In this document: one piece after another, positions 1 through 9,775 of the stretch
Numbering within the stretch: the first letter of the stretch is position 1
Layout of the letters: every line of letters begins with the position of its first letter
Source: Seleniivibrio sp.
Lineage (GTDB): Bacteria; Chrysiogenota; Deferribacteres; Deferribacterales; Geovibrionaceae
Direction: 5' to 3'
Length of the DNA: 64,000 nucleotides
NCBI RefSeq assembly: GCF_021209385.1
Contig: NZ_JAJOIL010000022.1
Span: 1 to 64,000 of the forward strand
Translations under genes and position numbers: made by a program
Notes under the pieces: generated by a model
Told to the model about the DNA's origin: nothing
Databases searched by the model: none
The model's input: only the letters and a program-made list of their open reading frames with translations

Positions 1-670
1 TTGTACCTGATGTTGCAACAGTTTTGATATCTGTTACTGATGCAACGTTTGTAGTGTTGTCTGTTCCGGCAGCGGTAGTGATTTCACCGCCCACAGCGTC
101 GTCGCTGAGGGTCATAACGTCTGTTTTATAGACGTAGTTTTTGCCGGGGTCAACTTCAATATTCAGGTTATAGTTGCCTTCTGCAACTTTACCTGTAACG
201 GCTACGTCGATATCGCCGCTTTTGTCGGAAGACCAGAGGGCAGTTGCGTCACCGTTCAGCAGTTTCTTGGTGTTGAACTCTGTTGATGAAGCAACGCGGT
301 CGATCTCGTCTTTAAGCTGATCCACTTCTTTCTGGATCTCCGAACGGTCGTTTGATGTGTAAACACCGTTGGAAGCCTGAACAGCGAGTTCTCTCATTCT
401 CTGAGTCATTTCCTGAATGGTAGCCAGACCGCCTTCAGCAGTCTGAAGCATTGAAATACCGTCCTGAGCGTTTGATGATGCCCTTGAGAGACCTGAAATC
501 TGTCCGCGCAGTTTCTCAGAAATAGCAAGACCTGATGCGTCGTCAGATGCGCTGTTGATTCTGAGACCTGAGGAAAGTCTTTCAAGGTTTTTGGAAAGGT
601 TGTTGCTCGTCTGGTTCACATAATTTTGCGCAACCATCGAGTTGACGTTAGTATATACTGTTAACGCCAT
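1..670 (-). CDS. fliC: flagellin, N-terminal part (gene runs off the window)
   Basis: Structural subunit of the flagellar filament, exported through the flagellar type III apparatus. The minus-strand frame stays open from the ATG at 670 to the window edge, about 222 codons. The start reads MALTVYTNVNSMVAQNYV and is followed by the flagellin N-terminal helix signature (LERLSSGLRINSASDDASGL, then AISEKLRGQISGL and QDGISMLQTAEGGL), which forms the D0/D1 core. After about residue 140 the sequence becomes Thr/Ala/Gly/Asp rich, as in the variable outer domain. The C-terminal D0 helix lies outside the window. A GGAGG ribosome site sits six bases before the ATG. The gene has a long leader with its own promoter and hairpins (see separate entries), and a divergent Maf-type glycosylation gene suggests the filament is glycosylated. 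Confidence 0.95.
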   Translation of the reverse strand, partial: MALTVYTNVNSMVAQNYVNQTSNNLSKNLERLSSGLRINSASDDASGLAISEKLRGQISGLSRASSNAQDGISMLQTAEGGLATIQEMTQRMRELAVQASNGVYTSNDRSEIQKEVDQLKDEIDRVASSTEFNTKKLLNGDATALWSSDKSGDIDVAVTGKVAEGNYNLNIEVDPGKNYVYKTDVMTLSDDAVGGEITTAAGTDNTTNVASVTDIKTVATSGT

Positions 671-693
671 GATATACCTCCATGTTGGTTTGG

Positions 694-713
694 TGTCGGC
701 GTCCGTGCCGACA
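694..713 (-). promoter_or_regulatory. leader hairpin with GGA in the loop, just upstream of flagellin
   Basis: On the minus strand TGTCGGC and GCCGACA pair perfectly (7 bp) around the loop ACGGAC. It lies 24 bases before the flagellin ATG. A GGA exposed in an apical loop close to a ribosome site is the usual form of a CsrA binding site, and flagellin mRNA is a known CsrA target in other bacteria. The hairpin is seen directly. CsrA binding is inferred. Confidence 0.45.
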
Positions 714-797
714 GTACTAAATTGTTGTGCGTCGAAAATTGCCGTTTTTAAAGAAACTCAATAACCATTGGCAAGCCGATAAATCCTCCTCGTGAAA

Positions 798-838
798 ACA
801 AAAAAGACCGATGCTCCGTTGTACGGATGCATCGGTCT
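798..838 (-). terminator. candidate intrinsic terminator inside the flagellin leader
   Basis: The minus strand reads AGACCGATGC, an inner 5-bp stem (TCCGT/ACGGA) with a 3-nt loop, then GCATCGGTCT followed by a T run. This is a 15-bp hairpin with one bulge, then U's: a textbook intrinsic terminator. It lies between the sigma-28-type promoter (928-954) and the flagellin start (670), with no gene in between, so it either attenuates flagellin transcription or ends a short leader RNA. The plus strand lacks a T run, so it acts in the minus direction. Confidence 0.7.
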
Positions 839-880
839 GATTGTTTCAGTACCGTTTTTTTTAAACTGTTCCCCGCGAAA

Positions 881-894
881 CCCTTGTCCAAGGG
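881..894 (-). promoter_or_regulatory. flagellin leader hairpin with GGAC loop
   Basis: On the minus strand CCCTT and AAGGG pair around a GGAC loop. Outer complementarity (CTGT/ACAG and CCCC/GGGG) can enclose it in a larger fold of about 40 nt. It starts roughly 27 nt downstream of the predicted transcription start. It is a second GGA-in-loop hairpin in the same leader, and so a candidate CsrA site or part of an unassigned sensing RNA. I could not match it to the c-di-GMP-I consensus. Confidence 0.4.
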
Positions 895-927
895 GCTTTA
901 CAGGGATTCATAACTTTACTGAGAATA

Positions 928-954
928 GTATCGGCAGAAATATTGATAACTTTA
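928..954 (-). promoter_or_regulatory. sigma-28 (FliA)-type flagellin promoter
   Basis: The minus strand reads TAAAGTT, then GCCGATAC, with exactly 15 bases between TAAA and GCCGATAC. This matches the FliA consensus TAAA-N15-GCCGATAA at all but the last base. Transcription should start near 921 and run through about 250 nt of leader before the flagellin ATG. No other GCCGATA-type site lies between here and the gene on this strand. Confidence 0.8.
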
Positions 955-1133
955 GAAATTGACGTAATTATTTCGTCATAGATGATAATGATAAGAAAAT
1001 GTTCCGAGCTTTATCAAAATTTACAAGACTTTAACCACACTAAAACTCCACAATAATTTTTTACCGTTATGTAATCGGACATTAAAGCAAATACTTTTGC
1101 TTATTTTTCATCAATTCAAAAAAATATAAATTA

Positions 1134-1163
1134 TTGACGGTTCATGCAGGCGGCGGGTATTAT
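1134..1163 (+). promoter_or_regulatory. candidate sigma-70 promoter for the maf gene
   Basis: TTGACG and TATTAT are separated by 18 bases, ending 29 bases before the ATG at 1193. The rest of the 671-1192 gap is flagellin leader on the other strand plus AT-rich sequence (about 955-1130) in which I see no gene. Confidence 0.55.
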
Positions 1164-1192
1164 TTTTCTATTCTAAACGGAGACTAAGCCAC

Positions 1193-3088
1193 ATGAATGT
1201 CAGAGAAAAGAACCTTAATGCATTGAAGGCAAGATATCCTGAAATTTATCAAAGAGTGGCGGCTTTGCCGCAAAACTCGAACTATGAGATAGTTCTGCCC
1301 CAGCGTGCGGGTGTAGTGCCTAATATGCGCAACAAAACCACAGGGAGACTGTTTTATAACGGTTTTAATCCTATGGCGGAAGTTGAGCAGGATCTCAGGT
1401 CGAGAAATATGAGGGTGAAGCAGTTCAACATTTTTCTCGGATGCGGCTTTATGTATCAGGTTTTTGCGATGTTCAAAATGTTCTCCATTCAGGGGGGACT
1501 GCACGTCATAATAGAAAAGAACGTGGATGCGTTCCGTTTTGTTCTTAATACCGTGGATATCTCAGAGATGCTGGAGAACGGAAACACTCTCTTTTTTGTT
1601 GGCGAAGAGCTGCCTGTGATATATACGCAGATGGTAAACGTGCTTACGGCAACAGATTCAAAATTCTTTATAAAGACCATAAATTTTATTGAACAGCCAG
1701 TGGCGTTTTCCGAGAACAAGGAATACTACATTGATGTTGTCAGAACGATGAAGAGCGTTGTTAAAGAACTCCTTAATTATTTCGGAAACGACCCTCACGA
1801 CTCAATGATAGGGATAGAGCATACCTTCCTTAATATAGAGGAGATATTCGGACATCCCGGAATAAACCAGCTTAAAGATGCGTTCAAGGGCAGACCCGGG
1901 GTTGTAGTTGCCACCGGACCTTCTTTGAACAAAAACGTGGAACTGCTCAATGAAATATACGACAAGGCTGTAATCGTCGGTGTGGATGCATCTCTTCGTG
2001 TTCTGAACAGGCGGGGTCTGAAACCTCACATGGTCTGCTCGCTGGAAAGGGTTGTTGCCACGTCGAAGCTGTTTGCGGATTTTGAGGACAGCGCGTTTGA
2101 CAACGTTTATTTTGCGGGAACGCCTGTTGTCCACCCGCAGACATATGCAAACTTTAAAGGCAAACGCGTAGTGGTTTACAGAAATTTTGCCACGTTCAAG
2201 TGGCTTGGTATAGAGAAGGGGATACTGGACATAGGACCATCATCAGGTAACATGTCGTTTAAACTTCTTGAATACATGGGCTGTGACCCTATAATTCTCA
2301 TAGGGCAGGATCTGGCTTTCGGCGAAGACGGAAATACTCACGCCACAGGCAGTACATACGGAGAGAAGGAAACTGCAAATTTCAGCTATGCCGATGCGAA
2401 TTCTGTAATGGTTGAGGGCAACTATGTGCCTCAGGTTCGATCTTCAAAGGTCTGGAATACCTTTCTCAACTATTACCACAAAGATGTCGTAAACTCGAAA
2501 GCTACGGTTATAAACGCCACAGAGGGCGGAGCGAAGATACACGGTACCAAACTCATGACGTTCCGCGAGGCAATTGATAAATACTTAGGCGAAAGTTTTA
2601 ATCCGCTTGGGGTAATAGAGGGTACTCTGAAATATCCGGATGATGATATTCAGAACTCTCAGCGCCGTATGGTTCTGGATAAAGTAAATCAGGGACTAGA
2701 TACATGCCGTCGTTCAATAACTGTGTTTAAAGATGCTCATGCGCTGACGGATAAATATTTCACCGATGTCTGGATGCCTGCGCAGGATGGCAAGACCTAT
2801 GATGTTGAAAAAGGACTGGAACTGCTGGTTAAGATGGAGGATGCGAACGAGATATTCAAAGCGCCTGACTTTTTTAACGTTCTGATGCATTATGTTCAGT
2901 CATACGCCATCCGTTCGCTTATCGAGGTGAACAATATCCAGAATGAGGATATTGCCGAGGATAAAAGACAGTTCAAAACCGCACACGTTTTCAGGGATAT
3001 GTATATGGTGATGATTCAGCTGATCGACAAGATGGAACAGCTCCTTTCAATCCTGAAACAGAATCTGGAAAAGAACCTCAAAGCCTGA
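1193..3088 (+). CDS. DUF115 / Maf-type motility accessory protein
   Basis: A 631-residue member of the DUF115 (MAF flag10, 6-hydroxymethylpterin-pyrophosphokinase MptE-like) family. Relatives encoded near flagellin transfer nonulosonic acids such as pseudaminic or legionaminic acid onto flagellin Ser/Thr. The central signature is GRPGVVVATGPSLNKN (from about residue 230), then VIVGVDASLRVLNRRGLKPH and, further on, PIILIGQDLAFGEDGNTHA, the Rossmann-like core shared with sialyltransferase-type folds. The C-terminal third is helical. A GGAG lies about ten bases before the ATG. Its position divergent from flagellin supports a filament-modification role. The sugar cannot be told from sequence, and no sugar-synthesis genes are in the window. 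It overlaps the convergent M24 peptidase gene by 11 bases. Confidence 0.88.
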   Translation: MNVREKNLNALKARYPEIYQRVAALPQNSNYEIVLPQRAGVVPNMRNKTTGRLFYNGFNPMAEVEQDLRSRNMRVKQFNIFLGCGFMYQVFAMFKMFSIQGGLHVIIEKNVDAFRFVLNTVDISEMLENGNTLFFVGEELPVIYTQMVNVLTATDSKFFIKTINFIEQPVAFSENKEYYIDVVRTMKSVVKELLNYFGNDPHDSMIGIEHTFLNIEEIFGHPGINQLKDAFKGRPGVVVATGPSLNKNVELLNEIYDKAVIVGVDASLRVLNRRGLKPHMVCSLERVVATSKLFADFEDSAFDNVYFAGTPVVHPQTYANFKGKRVVVYRNFATFKWLGIEKGILDIGPSSGNMSFKLLEYMGCDPIILIGQDLAFGEDGNTHATGSTYGEKETANFSYADANSVMVEGNYVPQVRSSKVWNTFLNYYHKDVVNSKATVINATEGGAKIHGTKLMTFREAIDKYLGESFNPLGVIEGTLKYPDDDIQNSQRRMVLDKVNQGLDTCRRSITVFKDAHALTDKYFTDVWMPAQDGKTYDVEKGLELLVKMEDANEIFKAPDFFNVLMHYVQSYAIRSLIEVNNIQNEDIAEDKRQFKTAHVFRDMYMVMIQLIDKMEQLLSILKQNLEKNLKA

Positions 3089-4262
3089 TTATGGGTTTTG
3101 TGCATCCGGTGATGCACTCTGCTCCCTCTGTCGTTACGACGTAGGTGTTTTCAAGCCCCACCAGCCCTATGCCTGGGATACCTCTTTTGGGTTCAACGGC
3201 GAACACATTGTGCTCTTCGATGGGCTCGTCGAAACCTTTGGCGATCACAGGGTATTCGTCGATTACCAGCCCTATGCCGTGTCCGAGGAATTTAACCCGT
3301 TCGTCCTTTACACCCATGAAATATTCAAGGAAGTCATCGTCAATACCGTTCATGACCTCTTCATATATCTTAGAGGGGACAGCCCCAGGTTTAAGTCGTG
3401 AAACGGTTTCTTCAAGTATTTTTACACACCTGTCGTGGTATTCATACGCTACGTCCGGCAGTGTGCCGAGTGAATAGACCTGTGTCTTGTCAGTATAATA
3501 ACCGTCAATGCCGCAACCTATGTCAATGAAGATGAGTTCGTTATCATCAAGGATGCGGTCGGCGTTGCCGAAGAACGGTGCCGCGGGGCTGATGCCAAGA
3601 ACTCCGCCGGGGCCGTCGAACGTGTTGAAATACATTGAGTTGTCGCCGAAACATACCTGCCCCAGAAACATTTCCGTGTTGAACATTGCAAGTCTTGCTA
3701 TGCCCTGATGTCCGTTGTCCATCATATATTTAAGTATCTCGGAACCGAGTTCCTTCTCGCTTATGCCCTTTCTGACCACAGACGGAACAAATTCCGTGAG
3801 TGTTTTGCCGTGAAGTCTGCCCGCTATGCGCATGATGTTCAGTTCATATTTTGTTTTGACTGAACGGGTCACAGACAGTGCGAGGTCGCATGAAAGGGTC
3901 TCTTTGAAATTGAAATATTTGTTCACCCTCTCGAAATAGGCGAGTGGGACGAACTCCTTTTCCATATGGACACGGCTGCCGCAGTTTCCTGCGGCAGCGG
4001 CGATGTCCTTAAAACTGTTTATCTTTACGATATTTCCGAATTCCGATTCGTGTTCCGCACGGTAGAAGCTTCGGCGCACATAAAAAACAGCGTCTTTTCC
4101 GCGGCGGATGAGGAGTATTCCGTTCTGCTGGGTACCCGTGAAGTAATAGATGTTTATCTTGCTCACTATCATTGCCGTTTCCCAGTCCGGACAAAGCTTG
4201 TCCATTCTGGCGGTGAAGTTAGCCATCCTGACTTTCAATTCGTCTGCGGGTATCCTGTTCAA
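3078..4262 (-). CDS. M24 family metallopeptidase (Xaa-Pro aminopeptidase type)
   Basis: A 394-residue two-domain peptidase: an N-terminal creatinase-like domain (about 1-150) and a C-terminal pita-bread domain. Metal ligands are visible as [16 protein letters not shown] (two Asp), [12 protein letters not shown] (His), FAVEPKRG (Glu) and [10 protein letters not shown] (Glu). The family removes N-terminal residues ahead of proline in the cytoplasm. The reading frame opens with TTG, whose last two bases sit in the TGA stop of the upstream sigma factor gene (TTGA overlap), so translation is probably coupled. An internal ATG twelve codons later is an alternative start. It is the last gene of the sigma-factor transcript. 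Confidence 0.88.
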   Translation of the reverse strand: MNRIPADELKVRMANFTARMDKLCPDWETAMIVSKINIYYFTGTQQNGILLIRRGKDAVFYVRRSFYRAEHESEFGNIVKINSFKDIAAAAGNCGSRVHMEKEFVPLAYFERVNKYFNFKETLSCDLALSVTRSVKTKYELNIMRIAGRLHGKTLTEFVPSVVRKGISEKELGSEILKYMMDNGHQGIARLAMFNTEMFLGQVCFGDNSMYFNTFDGPGGVLGISPAAPFFGNADRILDDNELIFIDIGCGIDGYYTDKTQVYSLGTLPDVAYEYHDRCVKILEETVSRLKPGAVPSKIYEEVMNGIDDDFLEYFMGVKDERVKFLGHGIGLVIDEYPVIAKGFDEPIEEHNVFAVEPKRGIPGIGLVGLENTYVVTTEGAECITGCTKPIIRL

Positions 4263-5194
4263 ATCAGCTCCTCAAGTGATATCTTTTTTGTAGCCAGAAG
4301 GTTGCGCATTTTGTTCAGTACGCATTTTTCTATCTGGCGCACGCGTTCCCGCGTTATGCCCAGGTCGTTGCCGATTGCCTCAAGGGTTTCAGGGTCGTTG
4401 CCTGCAAGCCCGTACCGGCGGACAATTATGACCTTTTCGTTTTCCGACAGGAAAGTCAGCCATTTGAAAATGATGTCCTTCTTGCTGGAGTTTTCAATGC
4501 GCATGTAGGGATCGCAGTATTTTTCGTCATCGGTGATGAACTCGTGAAGGGTACTGCTTTCGTCACTGCCGACGGGCATATCAAGCGACGTGTCCTGTTT
4601 GATGGCATCGAACACTTTTTTCAGTGTTGAAAGCGGCATTTTACATGCAGTGGAAAGTTCGTGAATGGTAGGTTCACGCCCCATCTGCTGTTGCAGATCG
4701 GTCTGCGCGCGCATAACCTTGCTTATGTTCTCTGACATATGCACAGGGATGCGTACCATCCGGCACTGGTTGATTATGGCTCGTTCAATCGCCTGGCGTA
4801 TCCACCATGTCGCATAGGTGCTGAACTTGAATCCCTTTGTGTAATCGAATTTTTCAACAGCTTTCAGCAGACCGATGTTTCCCTCTTCCACGAGGTCGAC
4901 AAGGTTCATGCCGCGGTTGATGTACTTCTTCGCGATTGACACAACGAGACGCAGGTTGCACTTGATCATTGTTTCTTTGCTCTGGGAACAGCCTTTTTCG
5001 ATTCCCTGAGACAGCTCCACCTCTTCCTCTCTTGAGAGGACGGGGTATTTGGAGATTTCGTTGAGGTAGATTTTGAAGACTTCAAGATCGTCTGATGAAT
5101 AATCAACTTTGACGTCTATTTCGACTTCGCACTCTTCAAGCTTGCCGTCAAAATCTTCCTCGATCTTGTCTTCGAGTATTTCGCCTTCGTTCAT
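4259..5194 (-). CDS. rpoS: group 2 sigma-70 factor, RpoS-like
   Basis: A 311-residue RNA polymerase sigma factor. Region 1.2 begins at [19 protein letters not shown]. Region 2 holds [17 protein letters not shown] and the -10 recognition helix [19 protein letters not shown]. Region 3 is [20 protein letters not shown]. Region 4.2 ends [20 protein letters not shown], the -35 helix-turn-helix. It lacks the long region 1.1 of a housekeeping RpoD. The next gene upstream is pcm, the classic rpoS neighbour (surE-pcm-nlpD-rpoS), which favours a stationary-phase or stress sigma. The acidic N-terminal stretch (about residues 2-30) is unusual. A GGAG lies five bases before the ATG, and a 317-base leader region with two hairpins precedes it. 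Confidence 0.85.
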   Translation of the reverse strand: MNEGEILEDKIEEDFDGKLEECEVEIDVKVDYSSDDLEVFKIYLNEISKYPVLSREEEVELSQGIEKGCSQSKETMIKCNLRLVVSIAKKYINRGMNLVDLVEEGNIGLLKAVEKFDYTKGFKFSTYATWWIRQAIERAIINQCRMVRIPVHMSENISKVMRAQTDLQQQMGREPTIHELSTACKMPLSTLKKVFDAIKQDTSLDMPVGSDESSTLHEFITDDEKYCDPYMRIENSSKKDIIFKWLTFLSENEKVIIVRRYGLAGNDPETLEAIGNDLGITRERVRQIEKCVLNKMRNLLATKKISLEELI

Positions 5195-5511
5195 AACAGC
5201 TCCGAAAATAAAGGGGGTAAGTTGGTCTTCGTGCGGGAAGCACGACTATTTTGGATCTCCGGACAACAAATGTCTGAAATATGAATTAAGAACAGTTTAC
5301 ACCCGCTATATGTCAACCGAGCCGTTCTGTGGATAATGGTTTTGTGTTCCATACTCCCGTCTCCTGCGGTGCAAACCGGGCAGTTTTGAGAAAACTGCAC
5401 ATGATATCTAAAGCACGCCTGAACACATTGTAACGGAGTTATAAAAAAAAAGAAAGAACTAAATAATAAACGAAAAGGGAATTTTGCAATTCTCCTTGAC
5501 TTTTGTTATTA
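5195..5511. other. intergenic leader between pcm and the sigma factor gene
   Basis: No gene seen. There are two clean hairpins: 5229-5245 (TCGTGC/GCACGA) and 5380-5398 (GCAGTTTT-GAG-AAAACTGC, 8 bp). Neither has a T run, so they look like leader structure or operators rather than terminators. A weak stem at 5478-5495 followed by four T's on the minus strand could end the pcm transcript. I find no convincing -35/-10 pair. Confidence 0.5.
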
Positions 5512-7055
<1,544 letters not shown>

Positions 7056-7065
7056 TCAACAAATG

Positions 7066-8061
7066 TTATTCGGCGTAAACGCCTTCGTCGTTTGCCCAGT
7101 CAACCGCTTTCTCTATCTCCTGTGAAAGGGAGAAAACAGCCATAGCATAATTTACCCGCGGGTTATAACGTGAGATAGCATAGAAATTATTGAAGAATAT
7201 CCAGTATTCTTTTCCGTCCGCACCGTCAAGGGTATAGAGTGTTGCCTTTGTATCCGGCAGGAAATCTCCTCTGGGGATTATGCCGTTGTCCGTCAGTTCC
7301 TTAAGTGGTCTTGAAGGGCGCATTGAACGGCTGTCATATTTCTGCCATGTGTCGCCGGAAACGTCCGCCTGAACGGCTATGGGTTCGCCGAAAATGAATC
7401 TGTGACCGGATAGGTATTTCGCGACACTACCTATGGCATCCGTCATGGAGTTCACAAGGTCTGTTTTACCGTCCCCGTCAAAGTCAACTCCGTAGCTGTC
7501 AAAGTTTGAAGGCATGAACTGAGGATAGCCTATGGCGCCCGCGTATGAGCCTTTGTATGTGAGCGGGTCAACGTCCTCTCGGTCGGCTATGATGAAAAGC
7601 CATTGCAGTTCTTTTGTGAAGAACGCGCTTCTGTTGGGCGAGTTGAAAGCAAGTGTTGCCAGCATATCCGCCGCACGCAGTTTAAGCTGATATTTTCCGT
7701 AATTTGTCTCCACGCCGAGGATGGCGGCTATGACATATCTGCTCACACCGAACTGGTGTTCCGCACGGATAAGGTCGCCTTCGTTAGCAAGATAGAAATC
7801 CAGCCCGCCGCGGATACGGTCGTCGGTGATGAACAGTTTTTTGTATTCGCCCCATGGTTTTGCCTCTGTCGGTTTTGCAGTTCTGTTCAGAGCCAATTCC
7901 TTGATGTCTGTACCGTACAGCCACCATTCAACCTTGCTGGCGGGAACCCCGTAACAGCTTTCCATGTTGGCTGCGAATTCGTGGATATCCTTGTTGATCT
8001 CGAATGCCTCCGAACGGGCGAAAAGCGTCATAGTTAAAAGAAATAGCAGGTATTTTTTCAT
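7066..8061 (-). CDS. mltB: lytic murein transglycosylase B
   Basis: A 331-residue periplasmic peptidoglycan-cleaving enzyme that makes 1,6-anhydro-muropeptides. An N-terminal signal peptide (hydrophobic residues 4-14, likely cleavage near residue 19) lacks an obvious lipobox Cys, so it may be soluble rather than a lipoprotein. The catalytic Glu is in ILGVETNYG (about residue 118). Other family marks are GAIGYPQFMPSNFDSYGVDF and an Asp-rich DGDGKTDL loop that can bind calcium. No C-terminal peptidoglycan-binding domain is present. It is transcribed alone, 61 bases upstream of argB. Confidence 0.9.
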   Translation of the reverse strand: MKKYLLFLLTMTLFARSEAFEINKDIHEFAANMESCYGVPASKVEWWLYGTDIKELALNRTAKPTEAKPWGEYKKLFITDDRIRGGLDFYLANEGDLIRAEHQFGVSRYVIAAILGVETNYGKYQLKLRAADMLATLAFNSPNRSAFFTKELQWLFIIADREDVDPLTYKGSYAGAIGYPQFMPSNFDSYGVDFDGDGKTDLVNSMTDAIGSVAKYLSGHRFIFGEPIAVQADVSGDTWQKYDSRSMRPSRPLKELTDNGIIPRGDFLPDTKATLYTLDGADGKEYWIFFNNFYAISRYNPRVNYAMAVFSLSQEIEKAVDWANDEGVYAE

Positions 8062-8164
8062 AAGAGTTTCTGGTCTTTTATTTATTTTAGTTTATAATCG
8101 GATAGACAGTATTAAAGCATGAATGTTTTAAAATAAATAGTTTTTTTGGAATTTTTGTACCAGT

Positions 8165-8200
8165 TTCCCCCTTTGGAAAAGGGGGATAAAGGGGGATTTA
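8165..8200. repeat. left C/G-run repeat of the DUF559 unit
   Basis: A run of C5 and G5 tracts that folds back on itself (CCCCCTTT against AAAAGGGGG), then GGGGGATTT. The same arrangement, in inverted orientation and with a few base changes, occurs at 52025-52058. It borders the DUF559 gene on the left. Confidence 0.7.
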
Positions 8201-8277
8201 CATTATGCTTTCGAGAGCGTCTGGTGGAAAATTACAATAAATAACTGAAAAGTTACTCACGGGAACTGAGAAAAAAT

Positions 8278-8583
8278 ATGACCGATGCCGAAAGAATCAT
8301 ATGGAGGCATTTGAGGAATAAACAGATTCTTGGTGTGCAATTTTATAGACAAAAAACGCTTGGTAACTACATTGTTGATTTCTATTGCCCCAGAGCATGC
8401 ATAGTGGTTGAGGTTGATGGTGGGCAACATTATGAAAAAGAGGCTCAGGAAGCAGATTGTATTAGGGATGAGAAACTTAATGCACTTGGTCTGAAAGTGC
8501 TTAGATTTAATAATAACGAAGTCATAACAAATATTGATGGCGTTTTAAACTGTATTTACAATGAAATAAAAAACATAATATAA
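8278..8583 (+). CDS. DUF559 (Vsr/endonuclease-fold) protein, N-terminus uncertain
   Basis: A 101-residue protein of the DUF559 family, which has the very-short-patch-repair/PD-(D/E)xK nuclease fold. Seen: RQKTLGNYIVDFYCPRACI, then VVEVDGGQH, matching the catalytic Asp and Glu-x-Asp positions. No role is firmly established for the family. In this frame the codons before the ATG read SRELRKN, which is how such proteins usually begin (ELRKNMTDAE). The true N-terminus is therefore further up, yet only a CTG (8245) follows the stop at 8242. Either it starts at a non-standard codon or its 5' end has been lost. The gene sits between two repeats also found at 52 kb. Confidence 0.75.
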   Translation: MTDAERIIWRHLRNKQILGVQFYRQKTLGNYIVDFYCPRACIVVEVDGGQHYEKEAQEADCIRDEKLNALGLKVLRFNNNEVITNIDGVLNCIYNEIKNII

Positions 8584-8617
8584 ATCCACCCCAACCCTCC
8601 TTTGTCAAAGGAGGGTG
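8582..8617. repeat. right repeat of the DUF559 unit
   Basis: Contains AAATCCACCCCAACCC followed by a hairpin CCCTCCTTTG/CAAAGGAGGG. The first part recurs in inverted orientation at 51993-52008, and the second resembles CCTCCTTTGTCAGAGG at about 52098. Overlaps the stop codon of the DUF559 gene. Confidence 0.7.
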
Positions 8618-8668
8618 TTTGTCCTTCGGTAATTGAGGATAAATGGGTGTCATAACGGAGATAAAAAT

Positions 8669-9310
8669 ATGCTTGTAGCCCCTTCAATATTAAGTGCGGA
8701 TTTTTCAAGACTCGGCGAGGAGATAGCCGCCATAGACAGTGCCGGAGCCGACTGGATACACCTTGACGTTATGGACGGAATGTTTGTTCCGAACATAACA
8801 TTCGGCGCGCCTGTCATTAAAGCATTGAGAAAGACCACGCAGAAAGTATTTGATGCGCACCTTATGATAGAAAAACCCGACAGATATCTCGAAGATTTCG
8901 CCGAAGCGGGATGCGACTATATAACCGTGCATCAGGAAGCGTGCGTACACCTGCACAGAACCATACACCGCATAAAGGAACTGGGAAAAAAGGCAGGAGT
9001 TTCTCTGAATCCCGCGACAAGTCTTGCGAGCATTGAGGAGATACTGCCTGATGTTGATATGGTGCTTCTGATGAGCGTCAACCCAGGGTTCGGCGGACAA
9101 AAGTTCATTGAGAACACATACGGTAAGATTATGATGCTGCGTCAGATGAAAAAAGAGGGGAAACTCAATTTTATTATTCAGGTTGACGGCGGCGTTAACG
9201 GACAAAACATTGAAAGACTTGCCAAAATGGGCTGTGAATGCGTCGTTGCCGGAAGCTATGTGTTTAACAGCAGCGATTATAAAACAGCGATAAACAGCCT
9301 GAAAATATAA
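8669..9310 (+). CDS. rpe: ribulose-phosphate 3-epimerase
   Basis: A 213-residue TIM-barrel enzyme interconverting ribulose-5-phosphate and xylulose-5-phosphate in the pentose phosphate pathway. Seen: [17 protein letters not shown] at the N-terminus, [18 protein letters not shown] (metal His and catalytic Asp), [20 protein letters not shown] and the second catalytic Asp in IQVDGGVN. I chose the ATG at 8669 because it has GGAG eight bases upstream and gives the conserved MLVAPSIL start; the in-frame start at 8633 adds residues unlike the family. Confidence 0.94.
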   Translation: MLVAPSILSADFSRLGEEIAAIDSAGADWIHLDVMDGMFVPNITFGAPVIKALRKTTQKVFDAHLMIEKPDRYLEDFAEAGCDYITVHQEACVHLHRTIHRIKELGKKAGVSLNPATSLASIEEILPDVDMVLLMSVNPGFGGQKFIENTYGKIMMLRQMKKEGKLNFIIQVDGGVNGQNIERLAKMGCECVVAGSYVFNSSDYKTAINSLKI

Positions 9311-9334
9311 AAAAAGATTTTACGTTTCAATCAC

Positions 9335-9363
9335 ATTACAAACGCTTGTCCGTATGTTATAAT
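9335..9363 (+). promoter_or_regulatory. promoter for the glucan operon
   Basis: ATTACA and a perfect TATAAT are separated by 17 bases, ending 28 bases before the receiver gene. It is the only good sigma-70-like site in front of the closely packed operon 9392-21306. Confidence 0.6.
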
Positions 9364-9391
9364 TATTCAACTAAAATTATGACGGAGGAAA

Positions 9392-9754
9392 ATGATGGGT
9401 GTGACGATACTTGTTGTTGACGATGAACCGGAAATCAGACTCCTTTACCGTTCGGAACTGGAAGACAGAGGTTTCAAAGTCATAGAGGCGTCAGGTTCAG
9501 CCGAGTGTTACGACGCCCTTGCGAAAAACAGCGTTGATCTTGTGCTGCTTGATATAAAACTGAAAGGCGAAAGCGGTATCGACATTCTGCAGAACCTTTC
9601 GTCACGCGAAAACAAGATTAAGGTGATACTCGCCACTGCATACAGTGCATATCAGGACGATTTTTCCACATGGCTTGCCGACGGATACTGGGTCAAGTCT
9701 CTTGAGTTTGACAATCTGATCGAAGAAATTAATAAGGTACTGCATAAAAATTAA
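9392..9754 (+). CDS. stand-alone response regulator receiver protein
   Basis: A 120-residue CheY-like protein with no output domain. Acidic pair Asp10/Asp11, phospho-acceptor Asp54 (LVLLDIKLKG), Thr82 in ILATAYSA, and Lys102. The switch region is atypical: AYSAYQDDFSTWLADGYWVKS has Trp-Val before the Lys instead of the usual Tyr-(hydrophobic)-Lys-Pro, and no Pro follows. GGAGGAAA lies directly before the ATG. It is the first gene of the glucan operon, 21 bases before the next, so it may tie glycogen metabolism to a phosphorelay. No cognate kinase adjoins it. Confidence 0.85.
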   Translation: MMGVTILVVDDEPEIRLLYRSELEDRGFKVIEASGSAECYDALAKNSVDLVLLDIKLKGESGIDILQNLSSRENKIKVILATAYSAYQDDFSTWLADGYWVKSLEFDNLIEEINKVLHKN

Positions 9755-9775
9755 ATTTATTTTGGAGTGATTCTT

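Noticed and set aside
750..785. Sigma-28 promoter on the plus strand (GCCGATAA at about 774)
   Set aside because: The nearest TAAA is 22 bases upstream instead of 15, and no gene would be served before 1193.
840..925. c-di-GMP (GEMM) riboswitch in the flagellin leader
   Set aside because: Position and the terminator would fit, but the GGCAAACC and GACGCAAAGCC consensus parts are missing and the region after the predicted start is too short for the aptamer.
3145..3708. Plus-strand open frames inside the M24 peptidase gene
   Set aside because: Antisense shadows of a well-supported gene; no ribosome sites or family motifs. Many similar shadows across the window were treated the same way.
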